64,000 nt of DNA from Sphingomonas xinjiangensis. Its GTDB lineage: Bacteria > Pseudomonadota > Alphaproteobacteria > Sphingomonadales > Sphingomonadaceae. Within the stretch, counting starts at the first letter, position 1. Each line of letters starts with the position of its first letter. This document shows positions 1 to 9,669 of this stretch, piece by piece. Both the position numbers and the translations under genes were made by a program. The stretch is taken from the NCBI RefSeq assembly GCF_014199255.1, contig NZ_JACIJF010000003.1, positions 62,001 to 126,000 on the forward strand, written 5' to 3'. The notes below the pieces were generated by a model that had not been told where the DNA came from, made no database searches, and was given only the letters and a program-made list of their open reading frames with translations.

Positions 1-1
1 C

Positions 2-829
2 GCCAATCCCCCGGTCATCCTGCTCCACGGCTTCCCGGAATCGCACCACACCTGGCGCCACCAGATCCCGGAACTGGCGCGTGACCATTATGTGATCGCG
101 CCCGACCAGCGCGGCTATGCTCGGTCGGCCAAGCCCGAGGGCGTCGATAACTACAGCGCGGACAAGATCATCGCCGATCTGATCGCGCTCGCCGACGCGC
201 TGGAGGTGAAGCAGTTCACGCTGGTGGGGCATGACTGGGGCGGCGCCATCGCCTGGGGGGCGGCGATCCTGCATCCGCTGCGCGTGACGCGGCTGGTCAT
301 TCTCAACGCGCCGCATCCGCGCGTCTTTCAAAAGAGCCTGTATGACGACCGCGAGCAGCGCAAGGCGAGCCAGTATGTCAACTTCTTCCGCTCGACGACG
401 ATTGATCAGGGGATGACCGGGACGGCGCTGGAGCATTTCTTCGCATCGGACTTCGCCCAGCACGTGGTGGGCGGGATCGCTGGCGAGGAAAAGGCGATCT
501 ACATGGATCAATGGGGTCAACCGGGCGCGATGACCGCGATGCTCAATTGGTATCGCGCAAGCGGATTTGACGTGCCCAAGCCCGACGAGGAAGTGACGCG
601 CCCGGCGACGCTCGACGGCCCATTCCCGCCCGTCACACAGCCGACGCTGGTGATCTGGGGCATGCAGGACAAGGCGTTGCTGCCGGTGCAGGTCGACGGG
701 CTGCCGCCCTATGTGCCCAACCTTACCGTCGTGAAGATCGCGAATGGCGGGCATTTCATCCCATGGGAGAAGCCGGAGGCCGTGAACGCCGCATTGCGCG
801 ACTGGCTGTCCGCACAGGTTAGGCCGTAG
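2..829 (+). CDS. alpha/beta hydrolase, epoxide hydrolase type (5' end outside the window)
   Basis: The frame is open from base 2, so the N-terminus lies outside the window; the GTG at 92 is internal. The protein begins at the family's oxyanion-hole motif HGFPES, then shows APDQRGY and the nucleophile elbow GHDWGG, where the central Asp (not Ser) marks epoxide hydrolase and dehalogenase relatives. The late acid lies near IWGMQDKAL and the catalytic His in GGHFIPWE. A lid region separates the halves. Such enzymes hydrolyse epoxides or halogenated compounds through an ester intermediate in the cytoplasm; the substrate cannot be told. The insertion sequence downstream starts about 50 bp after the stop. 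The family call is firm, the substrate unknown. Confidence 0.85.
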   Translation, partial: ANPPVILLHGFPESHHTWRHQIPELARDHYVIAPDQRGYARSAKPEGVDNYSADKIIADLIALADALEVKQFTLVGHDWGGAIAWGAAILHPLRVTRLVILNAPHPRVFQKSLYDDREQRKASQYVNFFRSTTIDQGMTGTALEHFFASDFAQHVVGGIAGEEKAIYMDQWGQPGAMTAMLNWYRASGFDVPKPDEEVTRPATLDGPFPPVTQPTLVIWGMQDKALLPVQVDGLPPYVPNLTVVKIANGGHFIPWEKPEAVNAALRDWLSAQVRP

Positions 830-887
830 GCTCATAAACTGAACGGTCGAGATCGGTGCAATGCGGACCGGCATCTGTGGACGCCCC

Positions 888-1134
888 TTCGGATGCAAGC
901 GGTAAATCGGGGCATGTTGGCACGTAGTCGGATGCTGTCATCTGTCCGGCCTCGATGAGCAGCGCCACAGCTGCGGGCCAGTATGGGAGTTCGCGGACCG
1001 GATCCATTTCAGCTTTGCGCGCTTGGGTAGCGCTCTGCCAGTCACTGGTTCTTCCGGCCCCGTCTCGCCGACTGTTGTGCCATACCCTCCTTCGATCCGC
1101 CTACGTCCCCGACGCCTCTGGCTGCGGCCGCGGC
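888..1134 (-). ncRNA. candidate bridge/seek RNA region of the IS1111-type element
   Basis: This is the non-coding end downstream of the transposase, between its stop and the inner edge of the inverted repeat. In IS110-family elements a structured guide RNA that pairs with target and donor DNA is encoded in the long non-coding end; in the IS1111 subgroup this is the end downstream of the transposase. The assignment comes only from position and length. I did not fold it or identify the guide loops. Short overlapping frames here look accidental. Confidence 0.4.
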
Positions 1135-2168
1135 TTACGCCGTGACCACCGCCGGAGCTCTGTAATCTTCGTTCCTGGTCAGCAGCGCCCAAACCATGCG
1201 CGCCATCTTGTTGGCAAGCGCGACCGAGACGAGCATGCGCGGCTTGCGCGCGAGCATCCGCTCCAGCCATGAGCCGGCTGGCGCGCCATTACGAAACGCC
1301 TGCCTCACCACCGCACTACCGCCGATGATGAGCAGCCGACGTATCGTTCGTTCTCCCATCTTCGAGATGCTGCCCAGCCGCTGCTTGCCGCCTGTTGAGT
1401 GCTGTCGTGGCGCAAGCCCGAGCCAGGCGGCAAAGTCGCGGCTCTTCGCGAACGTCTCAACGGGTGGTGCAAGTGGCACGATTGCCGTGGCGGCAATCGG
1501 TCCGATGCCGGGGATGGTCATCAGCCGGCGTGCCGCCTCGTCTTCCTTGGCACGTCGTGCGATCTCGCGATCAAGAGTGGCGACGCGCTTGTCCAGTTCA
1601 GCCAGCAGGTCGACCATGACCCTGAACATCGGCAGCGCTTCAGCTGGCAGCGATGAGGCCATTTCCTCGTCCTCCAGCATCTCGGCCAACAGGGTCATGT
1701 GCGCTGTACCGCGCGGCGCCACCCAGCCATATTCCGTCAGGTGACCCCGGATCGCGTTGATGAGCTGCGTTCGCTGGCGCACCACCAGGTCCGCGTGCGG
1801 AACACCAGCCCTGCGGCCTGCTGCTCTTCACTCTTCACCGCCACGAAACGCATGCCGGGACGCTGCGCCGCCTCGCAGATCGCCTCCGCGTCGATCGCGT
1901 CATTCTTGTGCCGCTTCACGAACGGCTTCACGTACGCCGGCGGGATCAGCCGCACCTCGTGACCCATCGTCTGGAGCTCGCGCGCCCAGTGATGCGCGCC
2001 TCCACATGCCTCCAGCGCCACCGTGCATCGCGGCTGCCCCGCAAAGAACTCGAGCAGCTTGCCCCGCGTCAGCTTGCGACTGAACACCATGGCGCCGCGC
2101 TCATCCGCACCGTGCGCATGAAAAACACTCTTGGCGATATCAAGACCGATTGTGGTAACTTCCGACAC
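1135..2168 (-). pseudogene. IS110-family transposase, single-base frameshift
   Basis: The first part (2168 down to about 1790) starts at GTG after the strong site AGGGAGG and carries the DEDD RuvC-like domain: GLDIAKSVFHAHG holds the first Asp, ALEACGGAHHWA the Glu, and KNDAIDAEAICEAA the late Asps. After VFRTR the frame is lost; the next frame continues at once with the expected coiled region and the transposase_20 domain (MTIPGIGPIAATAI, DFAAWLGLAP, Ser region GGKQRLGSISKMG) to the stop at 1135. One base restores the whole protein: minus-strand cgcggacc where cgcgggacc is expected (near 1790). IS110 elements are not known to need programmed frameshifting, so this is a decayed copy or a base-calling error. 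Confidence 0.85.
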
Positions 2169-2412
2169 GGACGCCTCCCTCAAGTGGTGATCAACACCTC
2201 CACCTTGGCACATCGATGCCGTCGGGGGGCGTCCACCCCATCAGCTTTCAGCTTTCAGGAGTCGCAGGGCAGAAAGCGGTGCTCAGGAACGACTATACGC
2301 TGCACAACGACGCAGTCTCATGACCGCAAGCAATTCGAGTTTACCAAACCGGTCGTTCCATGAACGATCAGCGTTCGGCGGCGTTGAGCGTGCTTGTGCA
2401 AAGGAACGCGAC

Positions 2413-2697
2413 ATGAGCGACGGAAAAGTGCCGATGCCCGCAAGTGGGCAGAACAGCCCGAAGCTTCGCGGCGACGGGGTTAGCGATGTCGATACCCACG
2501 GGTTGGACGGCAAGAGCCAGTCTGATGGCGGTGCTTATGAGAACCCCCATACCGGCAAGGAAGCTCGTGGCGAAAGCGAAGGCTTCAAAGGAGGCCAAAG
2601 CACGCAAGGGTACTTCGGCAAGGGTCAAAACGACGGTGACAAGGTTGACCCGGAGGAACCCGGTGCGGTGGGCCAGGGCGGGCAGAAAAGCAGCTGA
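2413..2697 (+). CDS. small hydrophilic glycine-rich protein, function unknown
   Basis: A 94-residue protein made almost only of Gly, Ser, Lys, Asp, Glu, Gln and Pro, with no hydrophobic stretch, signal peptide or cysteine. GxxS/GKxxS-like segments recur (GDGVSDVDTHG, GGAYENPHTGKEA, SEGFKGGQSTQGYFG). The start ATG 2413 is chosen over the in-frame ATG 2320 because AAGGAA lies 7 bases upstream and the composition changes there. Proteins of this kind (KGG or general-stress-like) are often desiccation or stress induced and intrinsically disordered, but I do not recognise a named family. It stands alone between the insertion sequence and hisG. Confidence 0.65.
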   Translation: MSDGKVPMPASGQNSPKLRGDGVSDVDTHGLDGKSQSDGGAYENPHTGKEARGESEGFKGGQSTQGYFGKGQNDGDKVDPEEPGAVGQGGQKSS

Positions 2698-3038
2698 TCC
2701 CGAAGATCAAGTAAACTGCCCTCGAAATTGTTGGTGAGGCTAAGGCCCACAGATGGGACGGTTGACTCTACACCAGCCGGGCGCTCGTCCATTCTGCCCC
2801 TGGGCACTGGACGCCATTCTGACGATTGGAGCGTCAGCTGTCCCTAGACGTGAACGCTGACCATTGCCTGCTTTCGGAAACGCAGCTGCTATGCTGAATG
2901 GCCGGCTGCGAGGCGTTTTCTTCCCTTCGCGCAGCGTAGTTGTGGAAGGCGTTGGCGAGCAGCTCGCCAACCGGCAACATCCTCACCCAGGCTCCTGTGT
3001 TGCGCCAAACAGGGCCGACCAGTAAAGCCCGGCATCCC
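2698..3038. other. intergenic stretch before hisG with one hairpin
   Basis: No convincing gene. It holds a perfect inverted repeat, gttggcgag (2951-2959) and ctcgccaac (2963-2971) with a 3-base loop, 68 bases before the hisG start. There is no T-run, so it is more likely an operator or leader hairpin than a terminator. Nothing else was recognised. Confidence 0.4.
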
Positions 3039-3689
3039 ATGCAAGAACCCCTGATCCTTGCCGTGCCGAAGGGCCGGATTCTAGAAGAAGCGTTGCCCCT
3101 GCTGGCGGCGGTCGGAATCGTGCCCGAAGCGGCCTTCAGCGATCCCGACAGCCGCGCGCTGCGCTTTTCCACCAACAATCCCGCGATCGACCTGATCCGG
3201 GTGCGCGCGTTCGACGTGGCGACCTTTGTCGCGCATGGCGCTGCGCAATTGGGGATCGTCGGATCGGACGTGCTGGCCGAGTTCGCCTATTCCGAGCTTT
3301 ACGCGCCGGTGGACCTGGGGATCGGGCGCTGCCGCGTGTCGGTTGCCGAGCCAGTCGACATGGCGGAGAAGGACGATCCGCGTGGCTGGAGCCATGTGCG
3401 CATCGCCACCAAATATCCGCACATCACCCGCGCGCATTTTGAAGCACGGGGCGTTCAGGCCGAGTGCGTCAAGCTCAACGGCGCGATGGAGCTGGCACCG
3501 GTGCTGGGGCTCGCCCCGCGCATCGTCGATCTGGTATCGTCGGGCCGGACGCTCAAGGAAAACGGGCTGGTGGAAGTGGAAGTGATCGCGGAGGTGACCA
3601 GCCGACTGGTCGCCAATCGCGCAGCCTTCAAGACGCGAGCGAGCGAAGTGGTACCGCTAGTCGACGGATTTCGGAGGGCAGTGGCATGA
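3039..3689 (+). CDS. hisG: ATP phosphoribosyltransferase, short form
   Basis: Catalyses the first step of histidine synthesis, joining ATP and PRPP. At 216 residues it is the short HisG form, which lacks the C-terminal regulatory domain and in other bacteria needs HisZ as a partner; no hisZ is in this window. It opens with [12 protein letters not shown], followed by the [10 protein letters not shown] region and the PRPP-loop segment [14 protein letters not shown] near residue 163. The start at ATG 3039 fits the family N-terminus; the upstream in-frame ATG 2940 would add 33 unrelated residues. The stop overlaps the hisD start by 4 bases (ATGA), so the two are translationally coupled. Confidence 0.95.
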   Translation: MQEPLILAVPKGRILEEALPLLAAVGIVPEAAFSDPDSRALRFSTNNPAIDLIRVRAFDVATFVAHGAAQLGIVGSDVLAEFAYSELYAPVDLGIGRCRVSVAEPVDMAEKDDPRGWSHVRIATKYPHITRAHFEARGVQAECVKLNGAMELAPVLGLAPRIVDLVSSGRTLKENGLVEVEVIAEVTSRLVANRAAFKTRASEVVPLVDGFRRAVA

Positions 3690-4975
3690 TCCGGCTGGAC
3701 TCCACCTCTGCCGATTTCGGTTCCGCCTTCACCGCGCTGGTCAATGCGCGGCGCGAGGCGGATGCCGATGTCGCGCGCGACGTCGCGGCGATCGTGGCGC
3801 GGGTGCGCGACGAGGGCGACGCGGCGCTCCGCGACCTGACGCAGCGGTTCGACCGGTTCGACCTCGACGCATCGGGCTGGGCGATCGATCGGGCGCAGTG
3901 CCTGGCGGCGTATGAAGGGCTGAGCGGCACGCTGCGCGACGCGCTGGAACTCGCCGCCGCGCGCATCGCGGCGTACCACCTCAAGCAGGTGCCCGAGAAC
4001 AGCGAGACGATCGACGATCTAGGCATTCGACTCGGCGCGCGCTGGCGGCCCGTGGATGCGGCGGGCGTGTATGTCCCGGGCGGCCGCGCAGCCTATCCGT
4101 CGTCGGTGCTGATGAACGCGATTCCGGCCAAGGCGGCCGGCGTGAAGCGGCTGGTGATGGTGACGCCGACGCCGGGTGGCGAGGTAAACCCATTGGTACT
4201 CGCCGCGGCGCATGTCGCCGGGGTGGACGAATTGTGGCGCGTCGGCGGCGCGCAGGCGATCGCGGCTTTAGCCTATGGCACCGACAAGATCGCGCCGGTC
4301 GACGTAATCACCGGCCCCGGCAACGCGTGGGTCGCCGAAGCCAAGCGCCAGCTTTACGGCGTAGTCGGGATCGACATGGTCGCCGGCCCGTCCGAGATCG
4401 TGGTCGTGGCCGACGCCAAGAACGATCCCGAATGGATCGCCGCCGACCTGCTCAGTCAGGCCGAGCATGACCCGACCAGTCAATCGATCCTGTTTACCGA
4501 CGAAGCCGGCTTTGCCGATGCGGTTGCAGCGGCCGTGGACGCGCAGATCGAGCAGCTCGCGACGGGCGAAACGGCACGCGCGAGCTGGGACGCGAACGGC
4601 GCGATTGTGCTGGTGCCGAGCCTGACCGAGGCCATCCCGCTTGTCGACCGGTTGGCGCCCGAGCATCTCGAGCTCGCCTGCGACGAGGCCGACAATCTGT
4701 TCGAGTTGGTGCGGCATGCGGGTTCCGTGTTCTTGGGGCGGCACACGCCAGAGGCGGTCGGAGACTATGTCGCGGGACCCAACCATGTGTTGCCAACCGG
4801 GCGCCGCGCGCGCTTCGCCAGCGGGCTGTCGGTGCTCGACTTCATGAAGCGGACCAGCTTTCTGGGATTGGACGAACGCGGTCTGGCTGCTATCGGGCCC
4901 GCCGCGGTAGCCCTCGCCCAGGCTGAAGGGCTGCCGGCCCATGCCCGTTCGGTCGCGATCCGCCTGGACCGCTAA
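3686..4975 (+). CDS. hisD: histidinol dehydrogenase
   Basis: A 429-residue zinc enzyme, the normal family length, that oxidises histidinol to histidine in two NAD-dependent steps. Diagnostic segments are in order: [16 protein letters not shown] near residue 210, [23 protein letters not shown] near 256 with zinc and catalytic residues, [10 protein letters not shown] near 323 with the catalytic Glu-His pair, and the C-terminal [14 protein letters not shown]. Start ATG 3686 overlaps the hisG stop. It is the second gene of a hisG-hisD-nusB-thiL run on the plus strand; nusB follows after 48 bases. Confidence 0.97.
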   Translation: MIRLDSTSADFGSAFTALVNARREADADVARDVAAIVARVRDEGDAALRDLTQRFDRFDLDASGWAIDRAQCLAAYEGLSGTLRDALELAAARIAAYHLKQVPENSETIDDLGIRLGARWRPVDAAGVYVPGGRAAYPSSVLMNAIPAKAAGVKRLVMVTPTPGGEVNPLVLAAAHVAGVDELWRVGGAQAIAALAYGTDKIAPVDVITGPGNAWVAEAKRQLYGVVGIDMVAGPSEIVVVADAKNDPEWIAADLLSQAEHDPTSQSILFTDEAGFADAVAAAVDAQIEQLATGETARASWDANGAIVLVPSLTEAIPLVDRLAPEHLELACDEADNLFELVRHAGSVFLGRHTPEAVGDYVAGPNHVLPTGRRARFASGLSVLDFMKRTSFLGLDERGLAAIGPAAVALAQAEGLPAHARSVAIRLDR

Positions 4976-5023
4976 ACTCCCTCGGCCTTCCTGCGTTGGA
5001 TGCCGAGACAGAAGGATTCTTCG

Positions 5024-5485
5024 ATGCCCAGTCCCAAGGCCCGCACGCGTTCCAAGGCTCGCGCCGCCGCGCGGCTTGCCGCCGTGCAGGCACTGTACCA
5101 GCATGAGATGGAGGGGACGCCGATCCCGTCGCTGCTCCACGAGTTCCACCAGCACCGGCTGGGCGCGACAATCGAGGACGAGGAATATGCCGAGGCGGAC
5201 AACACCCTGTTCGACGACATCGTCAAGGGCGTGACCGCCCGGAGCGAGGAAATCGACCGAGTGATCGCGGGCAAGCTGTCGACGGGCTGGTCGCTCGAGC
5301 GCTTGGACAAGCCGATGCGCCAGATCCTGCGCGCGGGGACGTACGAGTTGATCGCGCGGCAAGATATCCCGGTGGGTGCGGTGATCAACGAATATCTCGA
5401 CGTGACCGACGCATTCTACGACCGCCGCGAGAAGGGGTTTGCCAACGGCCTGCTCGATGCGGTCGCGAAGGAAGTGCGCGGTTGA
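5024..5485 (+). CDS. nusB: transcription antitermination factor NusB
   Basis: A 153-residue all-helical RNA-binding protein that joins NusE (S10) on boxA RNA in rRNA antitermination. The N-terminus SKARAAARLAAVQALYQHEM is the classic Arg-rich boxA-binding helix, and the C-terminus carries VGAVINEYLDVTDAFYD followed by KGFANGLLDAVAKE. ATG 5024 has GAAGGA 7 bases upstream; the earlier in-frame ATG 5000 lacks a good site. It lies between hisD and thiL, and a palindromic repeat fills the gap to thiL. Confidence 0.95.
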   Translation: MPSPKARTRSKARAAARLAAVQALYQHEMEGTPIPSLLHEFHQHRLGATIEDEEYAEADNTLFDDIVKGVTARSEEIDRVIAGKLSTGWSLERLDKPMRQILRAGTYELIARQDIPVGAVINEYLDVTDAFYDRREKGFANGLLDAVAKEVRG

Positions 5486-5494
5486 AGTCCCTCG

Positions 5495-5627
5495 ATCCTC
5501 CCCCGCACGGGGAGGGGGACCATGCGACGCAGTCGCGTGGTGGAGGGAGATCGGCGCTAGCGGGTGCGCGATGGCGCACCCCCTCCACCATACTGCGCAT
5601 GGTACCCCTCCCCGGACCGGGGGGGAT
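5495..5627. repeat. palindromic intergenic repeat, type I (copy 1)
   Basis: A 133-bp imperfect palindrome between nusB and thiL. The left arm runs atcctccccc, gggggaccatgcg, ggtggaggg; the right arm runs ccctccacca, gcgcatggta, cccctcccc, gggggggat and mirrors it. The same arms recur at 40751-40909. The right end lies just before the thiL GTG and supplies its purine-rich ribosome-binding site. Confidence 0.8.
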
Positions 5628-5632
5628 TTAGA

Positions 5633-6487
5633 GTGGACGAACTCGCCTTCATCGCGGCGCTGCGGGGGTTGCCGCTGCATCCCGGCGCGCAGAACCTGCG
5701 CGACGATTGCGCGCTGCTAGAGATCGGCGGCGAAACCATGGTGCTCACCCACGACGCCATCGCCGAGGGGGTGCATTACCGCCCGGGCACCGATCCTGCC
5801 GACATTGCTTGGAAGCTGGTCGCAGTGAACCTGTCCGATCTCGCATCCAAGGGCGCCGAGCCGATCGGGGTGCTGATCGGCGCGGCGTTGATCGACGGCA
5901 GCGCGCGCTTCGTGGAGGGTCTGCGCGATGTCCTGGAGCATCATGGCGTGACGCTGCTCGGCGGCGACACGGTTCGCCCGCAGGGGCCGGCAACCTTTGG
6001 CTGCACTGCGATCGGGCGCGCGACGACAACGCCGGTGCCGGCGCGGACGGGTGCTCGGGTTGGCGATGCGCTGTACGTCGCGGGAACGATCGGCGCGGCG
6101 ATGCTCGGGTTCCGGGCCGGTGACGGCGCGGCCTATCTACGTCCGCAGCCTTTGCTGGCGGAGGGTCGCGCGCTCGCGCCGCTGGCACACGCCATGATGG
6201 ACGTTTCGGACGGGCTGCTGCTCGACGCGAGCCGGATGGCGGCGGCGAGCGGGTGTACGGCGTCGATCAAATTAAACGCCGTCCCCTTCCCCACCGACCT
6301 GTCCACCGACGATCGGGCGGAAGCCACGCGCTGGGGCGACGATTACGCACTGCTGTTCGCCGCCACCATCGACGCGGTCCTGCCGGTGCCTGCGGTGCGC
6401 GTCGGCACGATGCTGGCAGCGGGAGAGCATCCGCTGCTGGTCGACGGCAAGGCGGCGGAAGGGTCGCTAGGATACGAGCACGGTTGA
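5633..6487 (+). CDS. thiL: thiamine-monophosphate kinase
   Basis: Phosphorylates thiamine monophosphate to the active diphosphate with ATP. The 284-residue protein has the PurM/ThiL layout: DDCALLEI near the N-terminus, LTHDAIAEGVHY, the Mg-binding NLSDLASKGAEP, LLGGDTV, DVSDGLLLDASRMA near residue 190 and GDDYALLF near 235. I chose GTG 5633: an ATG at 5564 in the same frame lies inside the palindromic repeat and would add repeat-encoded residues. The ribosome-binding site GGGGGGGAT is the end of that repeat. Last gene of the hisG-hisD-nusB-thiL run. Confidence 0.93.
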   Translation: MDELAFIAALRGLPLHPGAQNLRDDCALLEIGGETMVLTHDAIAEGVHYRPGTDPADIAWKLVAVNLSDLASKGAEPIGVLIGAALIDGSARFVEGLRDVLEHHGVTLLGGDTVRPQGPATFGCTAIGRATTTPVPARTGARVGDALYVAGTIGAAMLGFRAGDGAAYLRPQPLLAEGRALAPLAHAMMDVSDGLLLDASRMAAASGCTASIKLNAVPFPTDLSTDDRAEATRWGDDYALLFAATIDAVLPVPAVRVGTMLAAGEHPLLVDGKAAEGSLGYEHG

Positions 6488-6585
6488 GCGGGTTGCACTG
6501 ACCGGCACCCGTGTTACGCTCCCCTCCCTTCCGCAGATCGGCAGGAGACCGACGCGGAGCCCAAGTCTCAGGGAGGACTTACTCG

Positions 6586-8766
6586 ATGACGTTAGTCTAT
6601 TTCGCCATTGCCTGCGGCCTGGTGGCCGTGGCGTATGGCTTCTTTACCAGCGGGCAGGTGCTGCGCTCGCCCGCCGGCAACGAGAAGATGCAGGACATCG
6701 CTGCCGCCATCCAGGAAGGCGCGAAAGCGTATCTCGGCCGGCAATATTTAACCATCGCGATCGTCGGGGCAGTGGTCGCCGTGGTGCTGTTCTTCACGCT
6801 GGGCGGATTGTCGACGCTCGGCTTCCTGATCGGCGCAGTGCTTTCGGGCGTGGCCGGGTTCGTCGGCATGAACATCTCGGTACGCGCCAATGTGCGCACT
6901 GCCGAGGCGGCGCGCGGATCGCTTCAGGGCGGGCTGACGCTGGCGTTCCGGTCGGGCGCAGTGACCGGCATGCTCGTGGCGGGATTGGGGCTGCTCTCGA
7001 TCGCGATGCTGTTCTGGTATCTGGTCGAAGTGTCGGGCTATGCGCCCAACGACCGGCCGGTGATCGAGACGCTGACCTCGCTCGCGTTCGGCGCCTCGCT
7101 GATCTCAATCTTCGCGCGGCTGGGCGGCGGCATCTTCACCAAGGCGGCCGATGTCGGCGCCGATCTGGTCGGCAAGGTCGAAGCCGGCATCCCCGAGGAT
7201 GACCCTCGCAACCCGGCAGTGATCGCGGACAATGTCGGTGACAATGTCGGCGACTGCGCCGGCATGGCCGCCGACCTGTTCGAGACCTATGTCGTCACGC
7301 TGGGACTGACCATGGTGTCGATCGCGCTGTTGATGCGCGGACTGGACAGCGAGCTGCTCACCACGCTCATGGCGTTGCCGCTGATCGTCGGCGGGGTGTG
7401 CATCATCACCTCAATCATCGGTACGTACATGGTGCGGCTGGGCAAGGGCCAATCGATCATGGGCGCGCTGTACAAAGGGTTTTGGACGACGGTGATCCTG
7501 TCGATACCGGCGATCTGGGCCGTCACCCACTACGCACTGGGCGACATGAGCGCGCTGATCGGAGGCGCGCCGGACTCGAGTGGGTTCCTGGAGGGCACCT
7601 CGACTGCGCTTACCGACGAAGCCAATCTGGGACTGACCAGCGGGCCGCAGTTCACCGGCTGGAGCCTATTCTATTGCATGATGATCGGGCTGGCCGTGAC
7701 TGGCCTGCTGGTGTGGATCACCGAATATTACACCGGCACCAACTATCGCCCGGTCAAGTCGATCGCGAAGGCGAGCGTCACCGGCCATGGCACCAACGTG
7801 ATCCAGGGGCTGGCGATCAGCCTGGAATCGACCGCGCTGCCAACCCTGGTCATCGTGGTGGCGGTGATCGCGACTTATCAGATCGCCGGGATCATCGGCG
7901 TGGCGTTCGCGGCGACGTCGCTGCTCGCAGTCGCTGGCATGGTCGTCGCGCTCGACGCCTACGGCCCGGTGACTGACAATGCCGGAGGTATCGCCGAAAT
8001 GGCGGGGCTGGAGGATGAAGTCCGCCACCGCACCGACGCGCTCGACGCAGTGGGCAACACCACCAAGGCAGTGACCAAGGGCTACGCGATCGGATCGGCG
8101 GCACTGGCGGCACTGGTGCTGTTCGGCGCCTATACCACCGATCTGCGCGAGTTCTTCCCGGACGCAAACGTCGATTTCTCCCTAAGCAACCCGTATGTCA
8201 TCGTCGGGCTGCTGCTCGGCGCGCTGCTGCCCTATCTGTTCGGCGCGTTCGGCATGACTGCGGTCGGCCGCGCGGCGGGACATGTGGTAGAGGACGTCCG
8301 CAATCAGTTCCGTGACAATCCCGGGATCATGGCGGGCACCAGCCGGCCCAATTATGCCCGAACGGTGGACATCGTCACCCGCGCGGCGATCAAGGAAATG
8401 ATCGTGCCTTCACTGCTGCCGGTGCTGAGCCCGATCGCGGTGTACTTCATCGTCACCGCAGTGGCAGGCCAGAATGAAGGCTTTGCAGCGCTTGGCGCGA
8501 TGCTGCTCGGCGTGATCGTCTCCGGGCTGTTCGTCGCGATCTCGATGACGTCAGGCGGCGGCGCCTGGGACAATGCCAAGAAGTATATCGAGGACGGCAA
8601 CTATGGCGGCAAGGGATCCGACGCGCACAAGGCGGCGGTGACCGGCGACACGGTCGGCGATCCCTATAAGGACACCGCCGGTCCAGCGGTCAATCCGATG
8701 ATCAAGATCACCAACATCGTCGCACTGTTGCTGCTCGCCGCGCTGGCGGGACAAGCGGCGGGATAA
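6586..8766 (+). CDS. hppA: membrane-bound proton-translocating pyrophosphatase, K+-independent type
   Basis: A 726-residue inner-membrane pump with about 16 membrane segments that couples pyrophosphate hydrolysis to H+ export. The substrate motif [19 protein letters not shown] is near residue 188, followed by [19 protein letters not shown] near 214; the C-terminal [10 protein letters not shown] and [14 protein letters not shown] complete the active site. [10 protein letters not shown] near residue 488 has Lys where K+-dependent enzymes have Ala, which places it in the K+-independent H+-pumping group. ATG 6586 has GGGAGGAC 7 bases upstream. A strong terminator follows. Confidence 0.96.
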   Translation: MTLVYFAIACGLVAVAYGFFTSGQVLRSPAGNEKMQDIAAAIQEGAKAYLGRQYLTIAIVGAVVAVVLFFTLGGLSTLGFLIGAVLSGVAGFVGMNISVRANVRTAEAARGSLQGGLTLAFRSGAVTGMLVAGLGLLSIAMLFWYLVEVSGYAPNDRPVIETLTSLAFGASLISIFARLGGGIFTKAADVGADLVGKVEAGIPEDDPRNPAVIADNVGDNVGDCAGMAADLFETYVVTLGLTMVSIALLMRGLDSELLTTLMALPLIVGGVCIITSIIGTYMVRLGKGQSIMGALYKGFWTTVILSIPAIWAVTHYALGDMSALIGGAPDSSGFLEGTSTALTDEANLGLTSGPQFTGWSLFYCMMIGLAVTGLLVWITEYYTGTNYRPVKSIAKASVTGHGTNVIQGLAISLESTALPTLVIVVAVIATYQIAGIIGVAFAATSLLAVAGMVVALDAYGPVTDNAGGIAEMAGLEDEVRHRTDALDAVGNTTKAVTKGYAIGSAALAALVLFGAYTTDLREFFPDANVDFSLSNPYVIVGLLLGALLPYLFGAFGMTAVGRAAGHVVEDVRNQFRDNPGIMAGTSRPNYARTVDIVTRAAIKEMIVPSLLPVLSPIAVYFIVTAVAGQNEGFAALGAMLLGVIVSGLFVAISMTSGGGAWDNAKKYIEDGNYGGKGSDAHKAAVTGDTVGDPYKDTAGPAVNPMIKITNIVALLLLAALAGQAAG

Positions 8767-8772
8767 ACCTGG

Positions 8773-8809
8773 GGCCCCGCCCGCCTGTACTGGCGGGGCC
8801 TTTTCTTTT
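8773..8809 (+). terminator. rho-independent terminator of hppA
   Basis: ggccccgcc (8773-8781) pairs with ggcggggcc (8792-8800) around a 10-base loop and is followed by ttttctttt. It sits 7 bases after the hppA stop and isolates hppA from infA. Confidence 0.9.
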
Positions 8810-8870
8810 CATGCGGGCCCTTGTAAAGGCTCCGCCGATTTCCGCGGGCGCTTACGGTAACGAGGCATTT

Positions 8871-9089
8871 TTGGCGAAAGAAGAACTCCTGGAATTGCGG
8901 GGTCAGGTGGTTGAGCTTCTGCCCAACGCCATGTTCCGTGTTCGGCTTGAAAATGATCACGAAATCCTCGGCCACACTGCCGGCAAAATGCGCAAGAACC
9001 GCATCCGCGTGCTGGTGGGCGACGAAGTGCTCGTCGAATTGACGCCCTACGACTTAACCAAGGGCCGCATTACTTATCGTTTCAAATGA
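8871..9089 (+). CDS. infA: translation initiation factor IF-1
   Basis: A 72-residue single OB-fold protein that binds the ribosomal A site during initiation. It matches the family from start to end: [46 protein letters not shown] and [13 protein letters not shown]. The start is TTG 8871, giving exactly the usual IF-1 length, with GAGG 5 bases upstream; the upstream in-frame ATG 8811 would add 20 unrelated residues and lies at the foot of the hppA terminator. The maf gene begins 7 bases after the stop. Confidence 0.95.
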   Translation: MAKEELLELRGQVVELLPNAMFRVRLENDHEILGHTAGKMRKNRIRVLVGDEVLVELTPYDLTKGRITYRFK

Positions 9090-9096
9090 TGGGCGC

Positions 9097-9669
9097 ATGA
9101 TGCGGCTGGTCCTCGCCTCGACATCGCCGCGGCGCCTTGACCTGCTCAAGCGGATCGGGGCGGTGCCCGTGCGCGTCGCCGCACCTGACATCGACGAGAG
9201 CCCCAGACCCGACGAACTGCCGCGCGGCTATGCCACGAGGCTGGCGCGCGAGAAGGCCGAAGCGGTGCCGCGCGAAGATGGCGAGCTGGTAATCGCAGGC
9301 GATACGACGATCGCGCTGGGACGTCGGATTCTGCCGCCCGCGGGGACGCAGGACACGCAGCGCCGCCTGCTGGGCCTGTTGTCGGGTCGGCGCCACCATG
9401 CACTGTCGGCAGTGTGCGTGATCGGTCTGGACGGGCGGCCGCGGACCCGACTGGCCGACACTGTGGTGACCTTCAAGCGGCTGACCGAGCAGGAGATTAC
9501 CCGGTATCTGGCGTGCGGCGAGGGGCTGGGCAAGGCGGGCGGCTATGCCATCCAAGGCCGCGCCGAAGCTTTTGTGCGCCGCATCGACGGAACGCATTCG
9601 GGCGTTGTCGGGCTGCCGCTGTTTGAAACGCGCGCGCTGCTGGAAAGCGCCGGCTACCCGCTTGGCTGA
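9097..9669 (+). CDS. maf: Maf-family nucleoside triphosphate pyrophosphatase
   Basis: A 190-residue house-cleaning enzyme that hydrolyses non-canonical or surplus nucleoside triphosphates to monophosphates. Signature segments are LVLASTSPRRLDLL at the N-terminus, the DIDES substrate region, LAREKAEAV, and GDTTIALG near residue 68 with the catalytic Asp; GYAIQGRAEAFVRRIDGTHSG closes the domain. Start ATG 9097 (or 9100) lies 7 bases after infA. The stop overlaps the TTG start of the RNase gene by 8 bases. Confidence 0.92.
   Translation: MMRLVLASTSPRRLDLLKRIGAVPVRVAAPDIDESPRPDELPRGYATRLAREKAEAVPREDGELVIAGDTTIALGRRILPPAGTQDTQRRLLGLLSGRRHHALSAVCVIGLDGRPRTRLADTVVTFKRLTEQEITRYLACGEGLGKAGGYAIQGRAEAFVRRIDGTHSGVVGLPLFETRALLESAGYPLG

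Larger units (their letters stand above)
877..2236 (-). mobile_element. IS110-family insertion sequence, IS1111-type, with 11-bp inverted repeats
   Basis: A transposase reading frame of IS110 type is bracketed by a perfect 11-bp inverted repeat: gtggacgcccc at 877-887 and ggggcgtccac at 2226-2236. Subterminal inverted repeats of this size are a feature of the IS1111 subgroup, so the true ends should lie a few bases outside. About 258 bp of non-coding sequence follow the transposase (877-1134) and about 68 bp precede it (2169-2236). The transposase is frameshifted, so this copy is probably not autonomous. No target-site duplication is expected in this family and none was seen. Confidence 0.75.

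Noticed and set aside
819..1007. 62-residue frame on the minus strand
   Set aside because: It falls inside the non-coding end of the insertion sequence, has no homology and no ribosome-binding site.
5564..5632. Upstream ATG for thiL
   Set aside because: The segment lies in the palindromic repeat and encodes repeat-like residues; the conserved N-terminus begins at GTG 5633.
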